Source of the DNA: Gemmatimonadaceae bacterium
Lineage (GTDB): Bacteria; Gemmatimonadota; Gemmatimonadetes; Gemmatimonadales; Gemmatimonadaceae
DNA: 50,507 nt
NCBI GenBank assembly: GCA_036273715.1
Contig: DASUHB010000002.1
Coordinates: 1-50,507 of the forward strand
Direction: 5' to 3'
Below, piece by piece: positions 24,133 through 33,953 of the stretch. The notes under the pieces were generated by a model, which did no database searches, was not told the DNA's origin, and worked only from the letters and a program-made list of their open reading frames with translations. Made by a program: the position numbers and the translations under genes. How positions within the stretch are numbered: the stretch's first letter is position 1; every line of letters starts with the position of its first letter.

Positions 24133-25240
24133 GGTGCTGTTCGTCGCCGGCGAAGCGTCCGGCGACCTGCACGCGTCCGGAGTCGCCGAAGAGCTGCGCC
24201 GCCGAGTGGCGGATCTGCCGCTCGCGGGCATCGGCGGCGCGCGCATGGAGCGCGCAGGCGTTCGCCTCATCGAGCACACCGACCGTCTTGCGGTGATGGG
24301 GTTTTTCGAGGTGCTCAAGCACGTACCGCGGCACTACGTCCTGCTGGCCGCGCTCAAGCGGCGGCTGCGGTCCGGCGCGGTGGGTCTGGTGGTGCTGGTC
24401 GACTACCCGGGCTTCAACATGAAAGTCGCCGCGGCGGCGCACGCGGCGGGCGTGCCGGTGCTCTACTACATCACGCCGCAGGTGTGGGCGTGGGGCGCCG
24501 GTCGCCTCCGCGCGCTGGCGCGGACGGTGACGCGGGCGGCGGTGATCCTGCCCTTCGAGGAGGCGCTGCTGCGGTCGCACGGCGTGCAGGCGACGTTCGT
24601 TGGGCATCCGCTGCTCGACCGCGCGGCGGCGTCCATGCCGTCGCGCACGGCCGCGCGCCGCGCACTCGGCCTAACGGACGCGGAGCGCGTGCTGGCGCTC
24701 TTTCCGGGAAGCCGCGCCCAGGAGATCGCCCGCCACCTGCGGCCGTTCCTCGACACGGCGCGGATGCTCGAGCGGCGGGTGCGCGGTCTGAAGGTGGTGG
24801 TGAGCGTTGCGCCGGGCATTGCGCTCGACGGCGCGCGGTCGCCGTATCCCCTGGTGCAGGACTCCTCGTTCTCGGTGTGGCGCGCGGCGGATGCGGCGCT
24901 CTCGAAGAGCGGGACGTCCACGCTCGAGGCCGCGGTGGCGGGGTGTCCGTTGGTGGTTGCCTACCGCACCGGCGCGGCGAGCTACGCGATCGCGCGGCGC
25001 GTGGTGACCATCCCGCGGATCGGGCTCGTGAACGTCGTGGCCGGCGAGTCGCTGGCGCCCGAATTTCTGCAGGACGCGGTGAATCCGGCCGCGATGGCGG
25101 ATGCGATCGAGCCGCTGCTCGACCCGAACAGCCTGGCGCGTGCGGCGCAGGTGGCCGGACTCGCTCGCGTCCGGGACAAGCTCGGCACGCCCGGCGCGGC
25201 GGCGCGCGTGGCCGACATGGCGCTGGCGCTCGCGCAATGA
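24125..25240 (+). CDS. lpxB: LpxB, lipid A disaccharide synthase
   Basis: GT19 glycosyltransferase joining UDP-2,3-diacylglucosamine and lipid X. 371 residues from GTG 24125, eight bases inside the previous gene; a GTG three codons later is an alternative. Family landmarks: VLFVAGEASGDLHA at the start, the MGFFEVLKH segment, YYITPQVWAWG, LALFPGSRAQEI, and the ALSKSGTSTLEAAV donor-binding region. Confidence 0.96.
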   Translation: MREVLFVAGEASGDLHASGVAEELRRRVADLPLAGIGGARMERAGVRLIEHTDRLAVMGFFEVLKHVPRHYVLLAALKRRLRSGAVGLVVLVDYPGFNMKVAAAAHAAGVPVLYYITPQVWAWGAGRLRALARTVTRAAVILPFEEALLRSHGVQATFVGHPLLDRAAASMPSRTAARRALGLTDAERVLALFPGSRAQEIARHLRPFLDTARMLERRVRGLKVVVSVAPGIALDGARSPYPLVQDSSFSVWRAADAALSKSGTSTLEAAVAGCPLVVAYRTGAASYAIARRVVTIPRIGLVNVVAGESLAPEFLQDAVNPAAMADAIEPLLDPNSLARAAQVAGLARVRDKLGTPGAAARVADMALALAQ

Positions 25241-25896
25241 CGGCCGCGGCCGTCGACACCCGGCGCGCGCGCCGCCGCGCGGTCCTCAGTTGGTTAGGCG
25301 GCGGCCTCCTGCGGGTGCTCGCGCGCACGTGGCGGATCCGCTACGTGAATCGCGGCGCGCTCGACGCGCTGCGCGCGGCCCGGCAACCCGCGATCCTCTG
25401 CCTGTGGCACGGCGAGATGCTGCCGCACCTGTGGGCGCACCGCGGTCAGGGCATCACGGTGCTCATCAGCGAGCACGGCGACGGCGAGATCATCGCGCGC
25501 ATCGCCACTTCGTTAGGCTGCAAGACCGTGCGGGGATCGTCGTCGCGCGGCGCCGACCGGGCATTGTTAGGCATGTGCCGCGCCGTGGACGGCGGCGGGG
25601 ACGCGGCGTTCACACCCGATGGCCCGCGCGGACCCGCACATACGTTCGCGCCCGGCGTGCTCATCGTCTCCCAACGCACCGGGGCGCCGGTCGTTCCGCT
25701 CGGCGCCGGCGCGTCGCGCGCATGGCGTCTCGCGAGCTGGGACCGGTTTCTCATCCCCAAGCCGTTTGCGCGCGTGACCATCGCCTACGGTACGCCAACT
25801 ATCGCCGACGCGGGGAGTGCGCGCGAGGCGGTGAGCCAGGCCCCGCGCTTCGAGGCGCTCATGGCGGAGACCAACGCGGTAGCAACGCGTGATTGA
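25237..25896 (+). CDS. DUF374 lysophospholipid acyltransferase-like protein
   Basis: 219 residues. The acyltransferase signature histidine lies in AILCLWHGEMLPHLW, and the second block TPDGPRGPAHTFAPGV is the DUF374 hallmark. A hydrophobic N-terminal stretch (VLSWLGGGLLRVLA) probably anchors it to the inner membrane. Between lpxB and lpxK the likely substrate is a lipid A precursor, which would make it a late acyltransferase, but that is inference. No waaA (Kdo transferase) gene is seen next to it. Overlaps lpxB (ATGA) and lpxK (8 bases). Confidence 0.85.
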   Translation: MTAAAVDTRRARRRAVLSWLGGGLLRVLARTWRIRYVNRGALDALRAARQPAILCLWHGEMLPHLWAHRGQGITVLISEHGDGEIIARIATSLGCKTVRGSSSRGADRALLGMCRAVDGGGDAAFTPDGPRGPAHTFAPGVLIVSQRTGAPVVPLGAGASRAWRLASWDRFLIPKPFARVTIAYGTPTIADAGSAREAVSQAPRFEALMAETNAVATRD

Positions 25897-26968
25897 TCCG
25901 CGCACGACGGACCACGTCTGGTACAGCGACGACGCGCGCGCACGCGCCGCACGCGCCTTGCTATGGCCGTTCGCGGCCGTGTATGCGGGCGCCGTCGCCG
26001 TGCGCGGCGCGCTCTTCGATGCCGGACTCGTCGAGCAAGTCAGGCTGGCGCTTCCCAGTGTGAGCGTCGGCAATCTCACGGTCGGTGGAACGGGGAAGAC
26101 TCCGACTGCGGCGTGGCTCGCGGCGCGGCTCGTGGAGCGAGGCGCGCACCCGGCGATCGTGATGCGCGGATACGGAAGCGACGAGCCGCTCGTCCACCGG
26201 GAGGTGAATCCCGAGATCCCGGTAGTGATCGCGGCCGACCGAGTAGCAGGCGTGAGGCGCGCTCGTGCCCTCGGCGCCGACGTTGCGGTCCTCGACGATG
26301 CATTTCAGCACCGCCGCGCGCGGCGCGATGCGGACGTCGTCCTCGTCAGCGCCGATCGCTGGCGGCTTCCCGCGCGGCCGCTGCCCGCGGGACCATGGCG
26401 TGAACCATTGAGCGCGCTGGCGCGGGCGTCGATGGTGATCGTGACACGCCGCGCCGTGCCGGATACGGTTGTGGCTGCAGTAATAGGCGAGCTCGGCCGC
26501 TCGTGGCCGGACTTGCCGACGGCTGTTGCGTCGCTGACGCTCGGCGACCTGCATCGTGTGAGTGGACCAGAAGTCCGCCCGCTGTCGTCGCTGCGCGGCG
26601 AGCGCGTCTATCTGGCGGCCGCCATCGGCGATCCGCTCACGCTCGTGGCGCAGCTTCGGGCCTCAGGTGCAGATGTCACGCTCCACGCCTTCGAGGATCA
26701 TCATCGGTTCACCGACGATGACGTCACCGCTGTCCAGCGCGGAGCAGGCGAGACGCGTCTCGTCCTGTGCACGCTCAAGGACGCCGTGAAGCTCGCGCCG
26801 CTCTGGCCTCGCGCGGCGCCGTCGTTGTGGTATGTTTCCCAGCAGTTCGCGCTGGAGTCCGGGCAAAGCACAGTGGATTCTCTTCTTGCCTCACTGCTCG
26901 ATGCGCGACGCGACCAACCCGGAGTGCGGCCGCCCGCGTTGGGCCATCCGTCCTTACCAAACTCATGA
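25889..26968 (+). CDS. lpxK: LpxK, tetraacyldisaccharide 4'-kinase
   Basis: Phosphorylates the 4' position of the lipid A disaccharide at the inner membrane. 359 residues from GTG 25889. A membrane-associated N-terminal helix ([19 protein letters not shown]) precedes the Walker [15 protein letters not shown] near residue 60; [10 protein letters not shown] is the family's catalytic DDxxQH block. It ends the operon and overlaps the dehydrogenase start by four bases (ATGA). Confidence 0.96.
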   Translation: MIDPRTTDHVWYSDDARARAARALLWPFAAVYAGAVAVRGALFDAGLVEQVRLALPSVSVGNLTVGGTGKTPTAAWLAARLVERGAHPAIVMRGYGSDEPLVHREVNPEIPVVIAADRVAGVRRARALGADVAVLDDAFQHRRARRDADVVLVSADRWRLPARPLPAGPWREPLSALARASMVIVTRRAVPDTVVAAVIGELGRSWPDLPTAVASLTLGDLHRVSGPEVRPLSSLRGERVYLAAAIGDPLTLVAQLRASGADVTLHAFEDHHRFTDDDVTAVQRGAGETRLVLCTLKDAVKLAPLWPRAAPSLWYVSQQFALESGQSTVDSLLASLLDARRDQPGVRPPALGHPSLPNS

Positions 26969-28272
26969 CAACCGATCTCAGACTCTCTACCGACAAGATC
27001 GTCAGGCCCGATAAGGACCGCTTCCTGAACGAGGACAACCCTTTCGAGGACATGATGTCGCGGTTCGACCGGGCAGCCGAGCTGCTCGATCTGGAACCGG
27101 GCCTCTACAAGATCCTCCGCCACCCCGAAAAAGAGATCACGCTGTCGATCCCCGTCCTCATGGACAACGGGGAGATCGAGGTGTTCACCGGCTATCGCGT
27201 GCTGCACAACACGTCGCGTGGTCCGGCCAAGGGAGGGATTCGATTCGATCCGAACGTCAATCGCGATGAAGTGAAAGCGCTCGCCGCGTGGATGACGTGG
27301 AAGTGCGCGGTGGTGAACATTCCCTTTGGCGGCGCCAAGGGCGGCGTGATTTGCGATCCGCTCAAGCTGAGCGTCGCCGAGCTCGAGCGCATCACGCGCC
27401 GGTATACGGCGGGTCTCATCGGGGTCCTCGGACCGGATTCGGACGTGCCGGCGCCCGACGTCAATACGAACGAGCGCGTGATGGCGTGGGTGATGGACAC
27501 CTACTCGATGCACATGCGGCACACGGTGACGTCGGTGGTGACGGGCAAGCCGGTGGAGATGGGCGGCTCGTTAGGCAGGCGGGAAGCGACCGGCCGCGGG
27601 TGCATGCTCGTCACGCTTGCGGCGCTGGAGCATCTGGGCATGCGCGCCGCCGGCGCAACGGTGGCGGTGCAGGGTTTCGGCAACGTGGGTTCCGTCGCGG
27701 CGCAGCTGCTGCACACGCAGGGCTGCAAGGTGATCGCGATCGGCGACCGCTCGGGCGGCATTGTGAACACGAACGGCATCGACGTCAACGACGCGATCGC
27801 GTACGTGAAGCAGAATCGCTCGCTCGAGGGCTACTCGAAGGGCGACCGCATCACCAACGACGATTTGTTGACGCTCGAGGTCGACGTGCTCGTGCCCGCG
27901 GCGCTCGAGAACGTGATCACGCGCAAGAACGCGCCCAAGATTCGCGCGCGCGTGATCTGCGAAGGCGCGAACGGGCCGACCACGGCGCCCGCCGACGCGA
28001 TCCTCGATGACAAGGGCGTGTTCGTGATCCCGGACATCCTCGCCAACGCGGGCGGTGTGACGGTGTCGTACTTCGAGTGGGTGCAGGACCGGGGCGGCTA
28101 TTTCTGGACCGAAGCGACCGTGAACGATCGTCTGCAGCAGATCATGCAGGACAGCTTCCGCGCGGTGCTCGAGTTGTCGCGGCGGCACAAGGTGAACATG
28201 CGCACGGCCGCGTACATGTTGTCGATTTCGCGCGTCGCTACGGTGCACCGGCTGCGCGGGATCTACGCCTAA
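26965..28272 (+). CDS. Glu/Leu/Phe/Val dehydrogenase, probably glutamate dehydrogenase
   Basis: 435 residues. Interconverts glutamate and 2-oxoglutarate with NAD(P). The substrate-binding lysine lies in GPAKGGIRF, the catalytic region in [15 protein letters not shown], and [14 protein letters not shown] follows. The Rossmann domain has [14 protein letters not shown]. It resembles RocG/GudB-type enzymes, though cofactor preference cannot be told by eye. The start ATG 26965 sits inside the last codons of lpxK. The stop TAA at 28270-28272 is itself part of a GCCTAAC word (28267-28273). Confidence 0.93.
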   Translation: MTTDLRLSTDKIVRPDKDRFLNEDNPFEDMMSRFDRAAELLDLEPGLYKILRHPEKEITLSIPVLMDNGEIEVFTGYRVLHNTSRGPAKGGIRFDPNVNRDEVKALAAWMTWKCAVVNIPFGGAKGGVICDPLKLSVAELERITRRYTAGLIGVLGPDSDVPAPDVNTNERVMAWVMDTYSMHMRHTVTSVVTGKPVEMGGSLGRREATGRGCMLVTLAALEHLGMRAAGATVAVQGFGNVGSVAAQLLHTQGCKVIAIGDRSGGIVNTNGIDVNDAIAYVKQNRSLEGYSKGDRITNDDLLTLEVDVLVPAALENVITRKNAPKIRARVICEGANGPTTAPADAILDDKGVFVIPDILANAGGVTVSYFEWVQDRGGYFWTEATVNDRLQQIMQDSFRAVLELSRRHKVNMRTAAYMLSISRVATVHRLRGIYA

Positions 28273-28314
28273 CGCTGGCGCCCGGGCGCCGCGGGCCGCG
28301 CGTGCGCCGCGCTG

Positions 28315-28779
28315 ATGCGCGTGCTCGTCGCGGCCGTGGGCCGGCCGAGGGATCGCGACCTGGCGGCCGTGATCGAGGAATACGAGCGACGCGCGGCGCG
28401 GTACTGGCCGCTCGACATCCGCGCGGTCCGCGAGGAGCCGGCGCGCGGGCGCCCGTCCACCGAGGTGCAAGAGCGCGAAGGGGAGCGCTTGCTGGCCGCG
28501 GCCGGCTCGGCGACGGTGCTCGTGGCCTGTGACGCCGAGGGAACTCTGATGCGGTCCGAGGAGTTCGCCGGTTGGCTCCGCGACCACCGCGACGGCGGAC
28601 GCGATGTGGCGTTCATGATCGGCGGTGCGTACGGGTTGTCGGAGAGCGTGCGGCGCCGGTCGGCGATGCGGTTGGCGTTCGCGCGATGGACGCTGCCGCA
28701 CGAGCTCGCGCGGTTGGTGCTCGCGGAACAACTCTATCGCGCCGGTACGATCGGGCGCGGCGAACCGTACCACAAGTGA
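28315..28779 (+). CDS. rlmH: RlmH, 23S rRNA pseudouridine-1915 methyltransferase
   Basis: A small SPOUT methyltransferase modifying helix 69 of 23S rRNA. 154 residues, typical. The AdoMet-binding trefoil knot shows VAFMIGGAYGLSESV, and the protein ends with GEPYHK, the conserved family terminus. The 42-base spacer before it is very GC-rich and contains the 14-base palindrome GGCGCCCGGGCGCC (28277-28290). Confidence 0.95.
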   Translation: MRVLVAAVGRPRDRDLAAVIEEYERRAARYWPLDIRAVREEPARGRPSTEVQEREGERLLAAAGSATVLVACDAEGTLMRSEEFAGWLRDHRDGGRDVAFMIGGAYGLSESVRRRSAMRLAFARWTLPHELARLVLAEQLYRAGTIGRGEPYHK

Positions 28780-28867
28780 TGCCATCTTCTCGAGTCGAAA
28801 CCGCCGTGCATCAGCATCGCATCCGATGTCGGGCGCGGCAGTGGGTTCGCACGTTCCGGGGACGCGC

Positions 28868-30442
28868 GTGAGCGAGCTTCGCGTCCTGTCGCTGCCGCCC
28901 GCGGTGCCGGACATTGTGCGCGCGGCGCGCGACGGCGGGCCGGAATCGGCGTGGTACGAGACTCCGCCGCGCGATGCGTCGGCGTGGCGTGAGCGGGCGT
29001 CGCGCCTGCGCAGCGACGGCAGATGGGCGCGGGTGCTCGGTCCGGCGATCGAGGCGCGCGGCGCGGCAGCGGATCGTCTGGCGCGAGCGGCCGACGGCGG
29101 CGTGGTGGTGACGACGGGCCAGCAGCCCGGGCTGTTCGGCGGCCCGATCTACACGTGGAGCAAGGCGCTCAGCGCGATCGCGCTCGCGGATGCGATCGAA
29201 GAGTCGTCAGGGATCCCGACCGTGCCGGTATACTGGGCGGCGACCTACGACGCGGACTACGCCGAGTCGAGCGTGACGCACGTGGCGCTCGAGGATCGCG
29301 TGGTGACGTTGTCCTCGCCGCCGGCGGCGGTCGAGGGCCGTGGCATGCGGGACACGCCGTTAGGCGACGTGCGGGGCGCGATGCAGACGCTCGCCGATGC
29401 GGCCGGCGCAGCGGCCGCGCCGCACGTGCTGGACGACGTGCGCCGGGCCTACGCGCCCGATCAGACGGTGGGCGGCGCGTTCGTCGCGCTCCTGCGCGCG
29501 ATACTGGAGCCGTTAGGCATGCCGGTGCTGGATGCCGGCCACCCGGCGGTGCAGGCGGCGTCGCGTCCGGCGCTGGCGCACGCGTTGGCCGACGCGGCGC
29601 CGGTGGACGCGGCGCTCCGCTCGCGAAGCGCCGCGCTCGTCGAGGCGGGGTACGAGCCGCAGGTGGCGCACGTGGACCGGTTGTCGTTGGTGTTCGCGGC
29701 GGGGGACGGCGCGCGGCGGCGGCTGCCGATCGGCGCGGCGCTCGGCGATGCGCAGGGCGCACTCGAGCCCAACGTGCTGCTGCGGCCGGTCGTGGAGCGC
29801 GCGATCCTGCCCACCGTGGCCTACGTGGCGGGTCCGGCCGAGCAGGCCTACTTCGCGCAATCGACGGCGGTGGCCGATGCGTTAGGCATGGCGCGTCCGC
29901 TGGCGGTGCCGCGGTGGTCCGGCGTGATCGTCGAGCCGCACGTGCAGCGGATTCTCGACCGATACGGCCTCGACGTGGACGCGCTGCGCGATCCGCACGC
30001 GGTGCTGGGCCATCTGGTGCGCGAGCGCGTGCCGGCCGAGATCGCGGCAGCGCTCGTGCGCTACCGGCAGGCGCTCGAAGCGGCGGCGTCCGAGCTCGAT
30101 GCGGCGCTCGAGCAGTCCGCGCCGCCGCTCGTCGACCGCGCGGTGGCGGAGGGGACGCGGCGCAACATCGCGCACCGGCTGGACCGTTTGGAGCGCCGGG
30201 TCGCGGCCGCGACCAAGCGGCGCGAGACCGAGCTCACGAGGCACATCGGGATCGCGCGCGCCTCGCTGTTTCCTTTCGACCGTCTACAGGAGCGCGTGCT
30301 CAACCTGATGCCGCTTTTGGCGCGGCACGGGCTGCCGTTGCTCGATGGGATCTCGGCGCGCGCCCGCGAGCACGTCGCGGGGCTGGGGCTGGCGCCGGCA
30401 GGGCAGGCTGCGTATTCGCACGATGCCGGTGGCGGCCGCTGA
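28868..30442 (+). CDS. bshC: BshC, bacillithiol synthase (cysteine-adding)
   Basis: Adds cysteine to glucosaminyl-malate in the last step of bacillithiol synthesis. About 524 residues from GTG 28868; an in-frame ATG at 28826 would add 14 residues. Family landmarks are VVTTGQQPGLFGGPIYTWSK near residue 80 and PVYWAATYDADYAE near 120, with a coiled-coil stretch near 390-450. bshA and bshB are not in the window. The last 20 bases overlap murJ. Confidence 0.93.
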   Translation: MSELRVLSLPPAVPDIVRAARDGGPESAWYETPPRDASAWRERASRLRSDGRWARVLGPAIEARGAAADRLARAADGGVVVTTGQQPGLFGGPIYTWSKALSAIALADAIEESSGIPTVPVYWAATYDADYAESSVTHVALEDRVVTLSSPPAAVEGRGMRDTPLGDVRGAMQTLADAAGAAAAPHVLDDVRRAYAPDQTVGGAFVALLRAILEPLGMPVLDAGHPAVQAASRPALAHALADAAPVDAALRSRSAALVEAGYEPQVAHVDRLSLVFAAGDGARRRLPIGAALGDAQGALEPNVLLRPVVERAILPTVAYVAGPAEQAYFAQSTAVADALGMARPLAVPRWSGVIVEPHVQRILDRYGLDVDALRDPHAVLGHLVRERVPAEIAAALVRYRQALEAAASELDAALEQSAPPLVDRAVAEGTRRNIAHRLDRLERRVAAATKRRETELTRHIGIARASLFPFDRLQERVLNLMPLLARHGLPLLDGISARAREHVAGLGLAPAGQAAYSHDAGGGR

Positions 30443-32024
30443 GCCGGCGCGGCCGCGTGCGCCGGAGCGCACGGGCCGCGCGGCGCTATTGGTGGCGTCG
30501 GGCATCTTCCTCAGCCGCATCTTCGGACTGATTCGCCAGCGGTTCCTCGGCCACTATCTCGGGTTAGGCGACGCGGCCGACGCGTTCAACGCCGCGTTCA
30601 AGATCCCGAATTTTCTCCAGAACCTGTTTGGCGAGGGCGTTCTGTCCGCGTCGTTCATTCCGGTGTACGCGCGGCTGCTGGCCGAGGGCGACGAGCAGGA
30701 AGCGCGGCGGGTCGCGGGCGCGGTGGCCGGACTGCTGGCCGTGACGACGTCCATCATCGTGCTGTGCGGCGTGCTGGCTACGCCGTGGCTCATCGCCATC
30801 ATCGCCCCGGGGTTCGCCGGCGCCAAGCGCGATCTGACGATCGAACTGGTCCGCATTTTCTTCCCGGGCGCCGGCGTGCTCGTGATGTCGGCGTGGTGCC
30901 TGGGCGTGCTCAACAGCCACCGCCGGTTCTTCATCTCGTACACGGCGCCGATTTTCTGGAACCTCGCGATCATCGTCACGCTAATTGCGTTAGGCAGCAA
31001 GCGAGCGCAGTCGCCGCTGGCCATCGCGGCGGCGTGGGGATCGCTTGCCGGCAGCGTGCTGCAGCTGCTGGTGCAGCTGCCGACCGTCCTCAGCCTGCTC
31101 GGCCGCCTGCGGCCCTCGCTGGACGTGGCCGGCCGGAACGTGAGGACGGTGATCAACAACTTCATGCCGGTGTTCGTCGGGCGCGGGGTGGTGCAGATCA
31201 GCGGCTACGTGGATGTGGTGCTCGCCAGTCTGTTGCCGGCCGGCGCCGTCGCCGGCCTCACCACCGCGCAGACGCTCTACGTGCTGCCGGTGAGCTTGTT
31301 CGGCATGTCGGTGTCGGCGGCCGAGCTGCCGGCCATGTCCAGTGCGTTAGGCGACGAACACGAGATCGGCGAGTACCTGCGCGTGCGCCTCGACGCTGGG
31401 TTGCGGCGCATCGCCTTCCTGGTGGTGCCGTCGGCCGTGGCATTCCTTGCGTTAGGCGACGTGCTCGCGGCGGCGTTGTTCCAGACCGGGCGGTTCACCC
31501 GCGCCGACTCGGTGTACGTGTGGGGGATCCTCGCCGGCTCGGCCGTGGGATTGCTCGCCTCGACGCTCGGGCGCCTGTACTCGTCGGCGTATTACGCGCT
31601 GCGCGATACCAAGACGCCGCTCCGCTTCGCGCTCGTGCGCGTCACGCTGACCACGGGGTTGGGCGCGGTGTTCGCGCTGCTCGTGCCGCCGCTTCTCTCG
31701 CTCGATCTCAAATGGGGCGCGGCGGGCCTCACCGTGTCGGCAGGCATCGCGGGTTGGGCCGAATTCCTCCTGTTGCGCCGCACGCTGAACCGCCGGATCG
31801 GGCGCACGGGTCTCCCGGCTGCGTTCGTCGCCAAGCTCTGGTGTTCGGCGCTCGTCGCGGCGGCCGCCGCCTGGGGTGTCAAGCTGCTCGTGGGAGTCGC
31901 GCATCCGATCCCGCTCGCGATACTCGCGCTCATTCCGTACGGCCTCGTGTACTTCGGTCTCACCACGTCGCTCTCGATTCCCGAGTCGCGCACCGTACTG
32001 GCGGCGGTGTTCCGGCGGCGCTGA
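30423..32024 (+). CDS. murJ: MurJ, lipid II flippase
   Basis: Moves lipid II across the inner membrane for peptidoglycan synthesis. 533 residues with about 14 hydrophobic helices. The N-terminal IFLSRIFGLIRQRFLGHYLG and the FKIPNFLQNLFGEGVLSASFIPVYARL block are MVF/MurJ signatures. The frame is open earlier, but the start at 30423 gives a short cytoplasmic head before helix 1. Four GTTAGGC words lie in it (30563, 30989, 31346, 31451). Confidence 0.95.
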   Translation: MPVAAAEPARPRAPERTGRAALLVASGIFLSRIFGLIRQRFLGHYLGLGDAADAFNAAFKIPNFLQNLFGEGVLSASFIPVYARLLAEGDEQEARRVAGAVAGLLAVTTSIIVLCGVLATPWLIAIIAPGFAGAKRDLTIELVRIFFPGAGVLVMSAWCLGVLNSHRRFFISYTAPIFWNLAIIVTLIALGSKRAQSPLAIAAAWGSLAGSVLQLLVQLPTVLSLLGRLRPSLDVAGRNVRTVINNFMPVFVGRGVVQISGYVDVVLASLLPAGAVAGLTTAQTLYVLPVSLFGMSVSAAELPAMSSALGDEHEIGEYLRVRLDAGLRRIAFLVVPSAVAFLALGDVLAAALFQTGRFTRADSVYVWGILAGSAVGLLASTLGRLYSSAYYALRDTKTPLRFALVRVTLTTGLGAVFALLVPPLLSLDLKWGAAGLTVSAGIAGWAEFLLLRRTLNRRIGRTGLPAAFVAKLWCSALVAAAAAWGVKLLVGVAHPIPLAILALIPYGLVYFGLTTSLSIPESRTVLAAVFRRR

Positions 32025-32051
32025 GGCGCGCCCGAGCACAACGGTTCGGCG

Positions 32052-32057
32052 TATATT
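32052..32057 (+). promoter_or_regulatory. -10-like TATATT before uvrC
   Basis: TATATT in a short GC-rich spacer after murJ. Transcription would begin near 32064, which argues for the uvrC start at 32106 rather than at ATG 32064. Confidence 0.5.
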
Positions 32058-32105
32058 TCATCGATGCGCCCGTCGCGACGGTTGCGACGCGGCCCAGCCT
32101 TGCCG

Positions 32106-33953
32106 ATGACTGAATCCGATTTCCATCCGCTCGCGCACAAAGTCGCGAATCTGCCCGAGTCGCCCGGCGTCTACCTGTGGAAGAACGCCGAGGGACGCGT
32201 GCTGTATGTCGGCAAGGCCAAGCGTCTGCGGTCGCGTGTGCGGAGCTATCTCGCCGGCGATCGCATCGAGAGCATCAAGACCATCGCGCTCATGCGACAG
32301 GTCGTGGATGTGGACACGATCGTCGTTCCGTCGGAAGCGCACGCGCTGATCCTCGAGAACAATCTCATCAAAGAGTATCGGCCGCGGTTCAACATCGCGC
32401 TCCGCGATGACAAGTCGTATCCGTACATCAAGGTCACGGTTCAGGAACCGTTTCCGCGCGTGATCGTGACGCGCCGGCTCGTCGACGACGGCGGCCGATA
32501 CTTCGGTCCGTACACCGACGTCGGCGCGATGCGCCGCGCACTCAACGTGGTGAAGCGCATCTTCACCGTGCGGTCGTGCAACTACGACATGCCGCGCGAA
32601 ATGCCCGAGCGGCCGTGTCTCGATTACCACATCGGCCGGTGCAAGGCGCCGTGCATCTTCGCGCAGTCGCAGCTGGAATACCGTGCGATGATCGACGAGG
32701 TGCTGTTGTATCTGGACGGCCGCACGGACGAGGTCACGCGTCGTGTGCGCGCACGCATGGAGGAAGCGTCGGTGCGGCTCGACTTCGAGCGCGCGGCCGA
32801 GCTGCGAAATGCCCTACGACATCTCGAGCTGCTCGAGGAGCCGACGGTGGTCGTGGAAGTCGAGGGCGGCGACCGCGACGTCATCGGCTACGCGCGCGAT
32901 GGCGACGAGGCGTGTGTCGTCGTGCTCCGCATTCGCGCGGGCAAGCTGTTGGCGCGCGAGCAGCAGGTGCTGGAGAACCTCGAGGGCGAGAGCGACGCGG
33001 CCGTGTTGTCGGCCTATCTCGTGCGCGGCTACCTGGCATCGCCGGAGCACGCGAGCGAGCTGCTGGCGCCGTTCGAGTTCGATGATCGCGAGCTGATCGA
33101 GCAATCGCTGCCGAACACGGCCCTTCGTATTCCGCAGCGCGGGCCGAAGCGCGAGCTGATCGATCTTGCCGAGCAGAACGCGCGGCACCTGCTCGAGGAG
33201 CAGAAGCTCGCGTCGTTCGAGGCCGGCGAGCGCGCCGTCGATCCGGTGTACGAGCTGCAGCGGGAGCTCGGCCTAACGACGGTGCCGCGGGCGATCGTCT
33301 GCTTCGACATCTCGACGGCGCAGGGGACGGACACCGTCGCGTCGTGCGTCTGGTTCGAGAACGGCCGGCCCAAGCGCGGCGAGTATCGCAAGTTCAAGAT
33401 CAAGACCGTCGAAGGCACCGACGATTTCGCATCGATGCGCGAAGTGGTCACGCGCTACTTTCAGCGACGTATCGAAGAAGAGAAGCCGCTGCCCGATCTG
33501 GTGATGATCGACGGCGGCAAGGGGCAGTTGGGCGCGGCGCGGGCGGCACTCGAGTCGTTGGGTCTGGGCGCGCTCCACACCGTGAGTCTCGCCAAACGCG
33601 AAGAAGAAGTATTCGTGCCGGGCCGCGCGGAGCCATTGCGATTGTCGCGACGGTCACCCGGTCTGCGATTGTTGCAACGCGCGCGAGACGAAGCGCACCG
33701 CTTTGCGATCACATACAACCGAAAGCGCCGCGCGATGCGCACGGTCACGTCGGAGCTCCTCAAGATTCCGGGTATCGGGCCGCAGCGCCGCCGCGCGTTG
33801 CTGCACGCCTTCGGAAGCGTGCAAGGCGTGCGCGATGCAAGCGAAGCCGACATTGCGCGACTGCCGGGTTTCAGCGCTGCGAGCGCGCGCCGCGTACTCG
33901 AAGCGTTGGGCGTTGCGACGGTCACTCCGACTTCAACCACATCCGATTCGTGA
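32106..33953 (+). CDS. uvrC: UvrC, excision nuclease subunit
   Basis: Makes both incisions in nucleotide excision repair. 615 residues from ATG 32106; an ATG at 32064 in frame would add 14 Arg-rich residues. The GIY-YIG nuclease appears as GVYLWKNAEGRVLYVGK (residues ~20-36). A UVR motif for UvrB contact lies near 205-240 (RLDFERAAELRNALRHL). The RNase H-like nuclease core has CFDISTAQGTDTVAS and MIDGGKGQLGAA. Two helix-hairpin-helix motifs end the protein (IPGIGPQRRRALL and LPGFSAASARRVLE). The stop overlaps thrC (GTGA). Confidence 0.96.
   Translation: MTESDFHPLAHKVANLPESPGVYLWKNAEGRVLYVGKAKRLRSRVRSYLAGDRIESIKTIALMRQVVDVDTIVVPSEAHALILENNLIKEYRPRFNIALRDDKSYPYIKVTVQEPFPRVIVTRRLVDDGGRYFGPYTDVGAMRRALNVVKRIFTVRSCNYDMPREMPERPCLDYHIGRCKAPCIFAQSQLEYRAMIDEVLLYLDGRTDEVTRRVRARMEEASVRLDFERAAELRNALRHLELLEEPTVVVEVEGGDRDVIGYARDGDEACVVVLRIRAGKLLAREQQVLENLEGESDAAVLSAYLVRGYLASPEHASELLAPFEFDDRELIEQSLPNTALRIPQRGPKRELIDLAEQNARHLLEEQKLASFEAGERAVDPVYELQRELGLTTVPRAIVCFDISTAQGTDTVASCVWFENGRPKRGEYRKFKIKTVEGTDDFASMREVVTRYFQRRIEEEKPLPDLVMIDGGKGQLGAARAALESLGLGALHTVSLAKREEEVFVPGRAEPLRLSRRSPGLRLLQRARDEAHRFAITYNRKRRAMRTVTSELLKIPGIGPQRRRALLHAFGSVQGVRDASEADIARLPGFSAASARRVLEALGVATVTPTSTTSDS

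Noticed and set aside
28277-28290. 14-base palindrome GGCGCCCGGGCGCC between gdh and rlmH
   Set aside because: Such palindromes are easily produced at this GC content. No T-tract and no second copy seen nearby.
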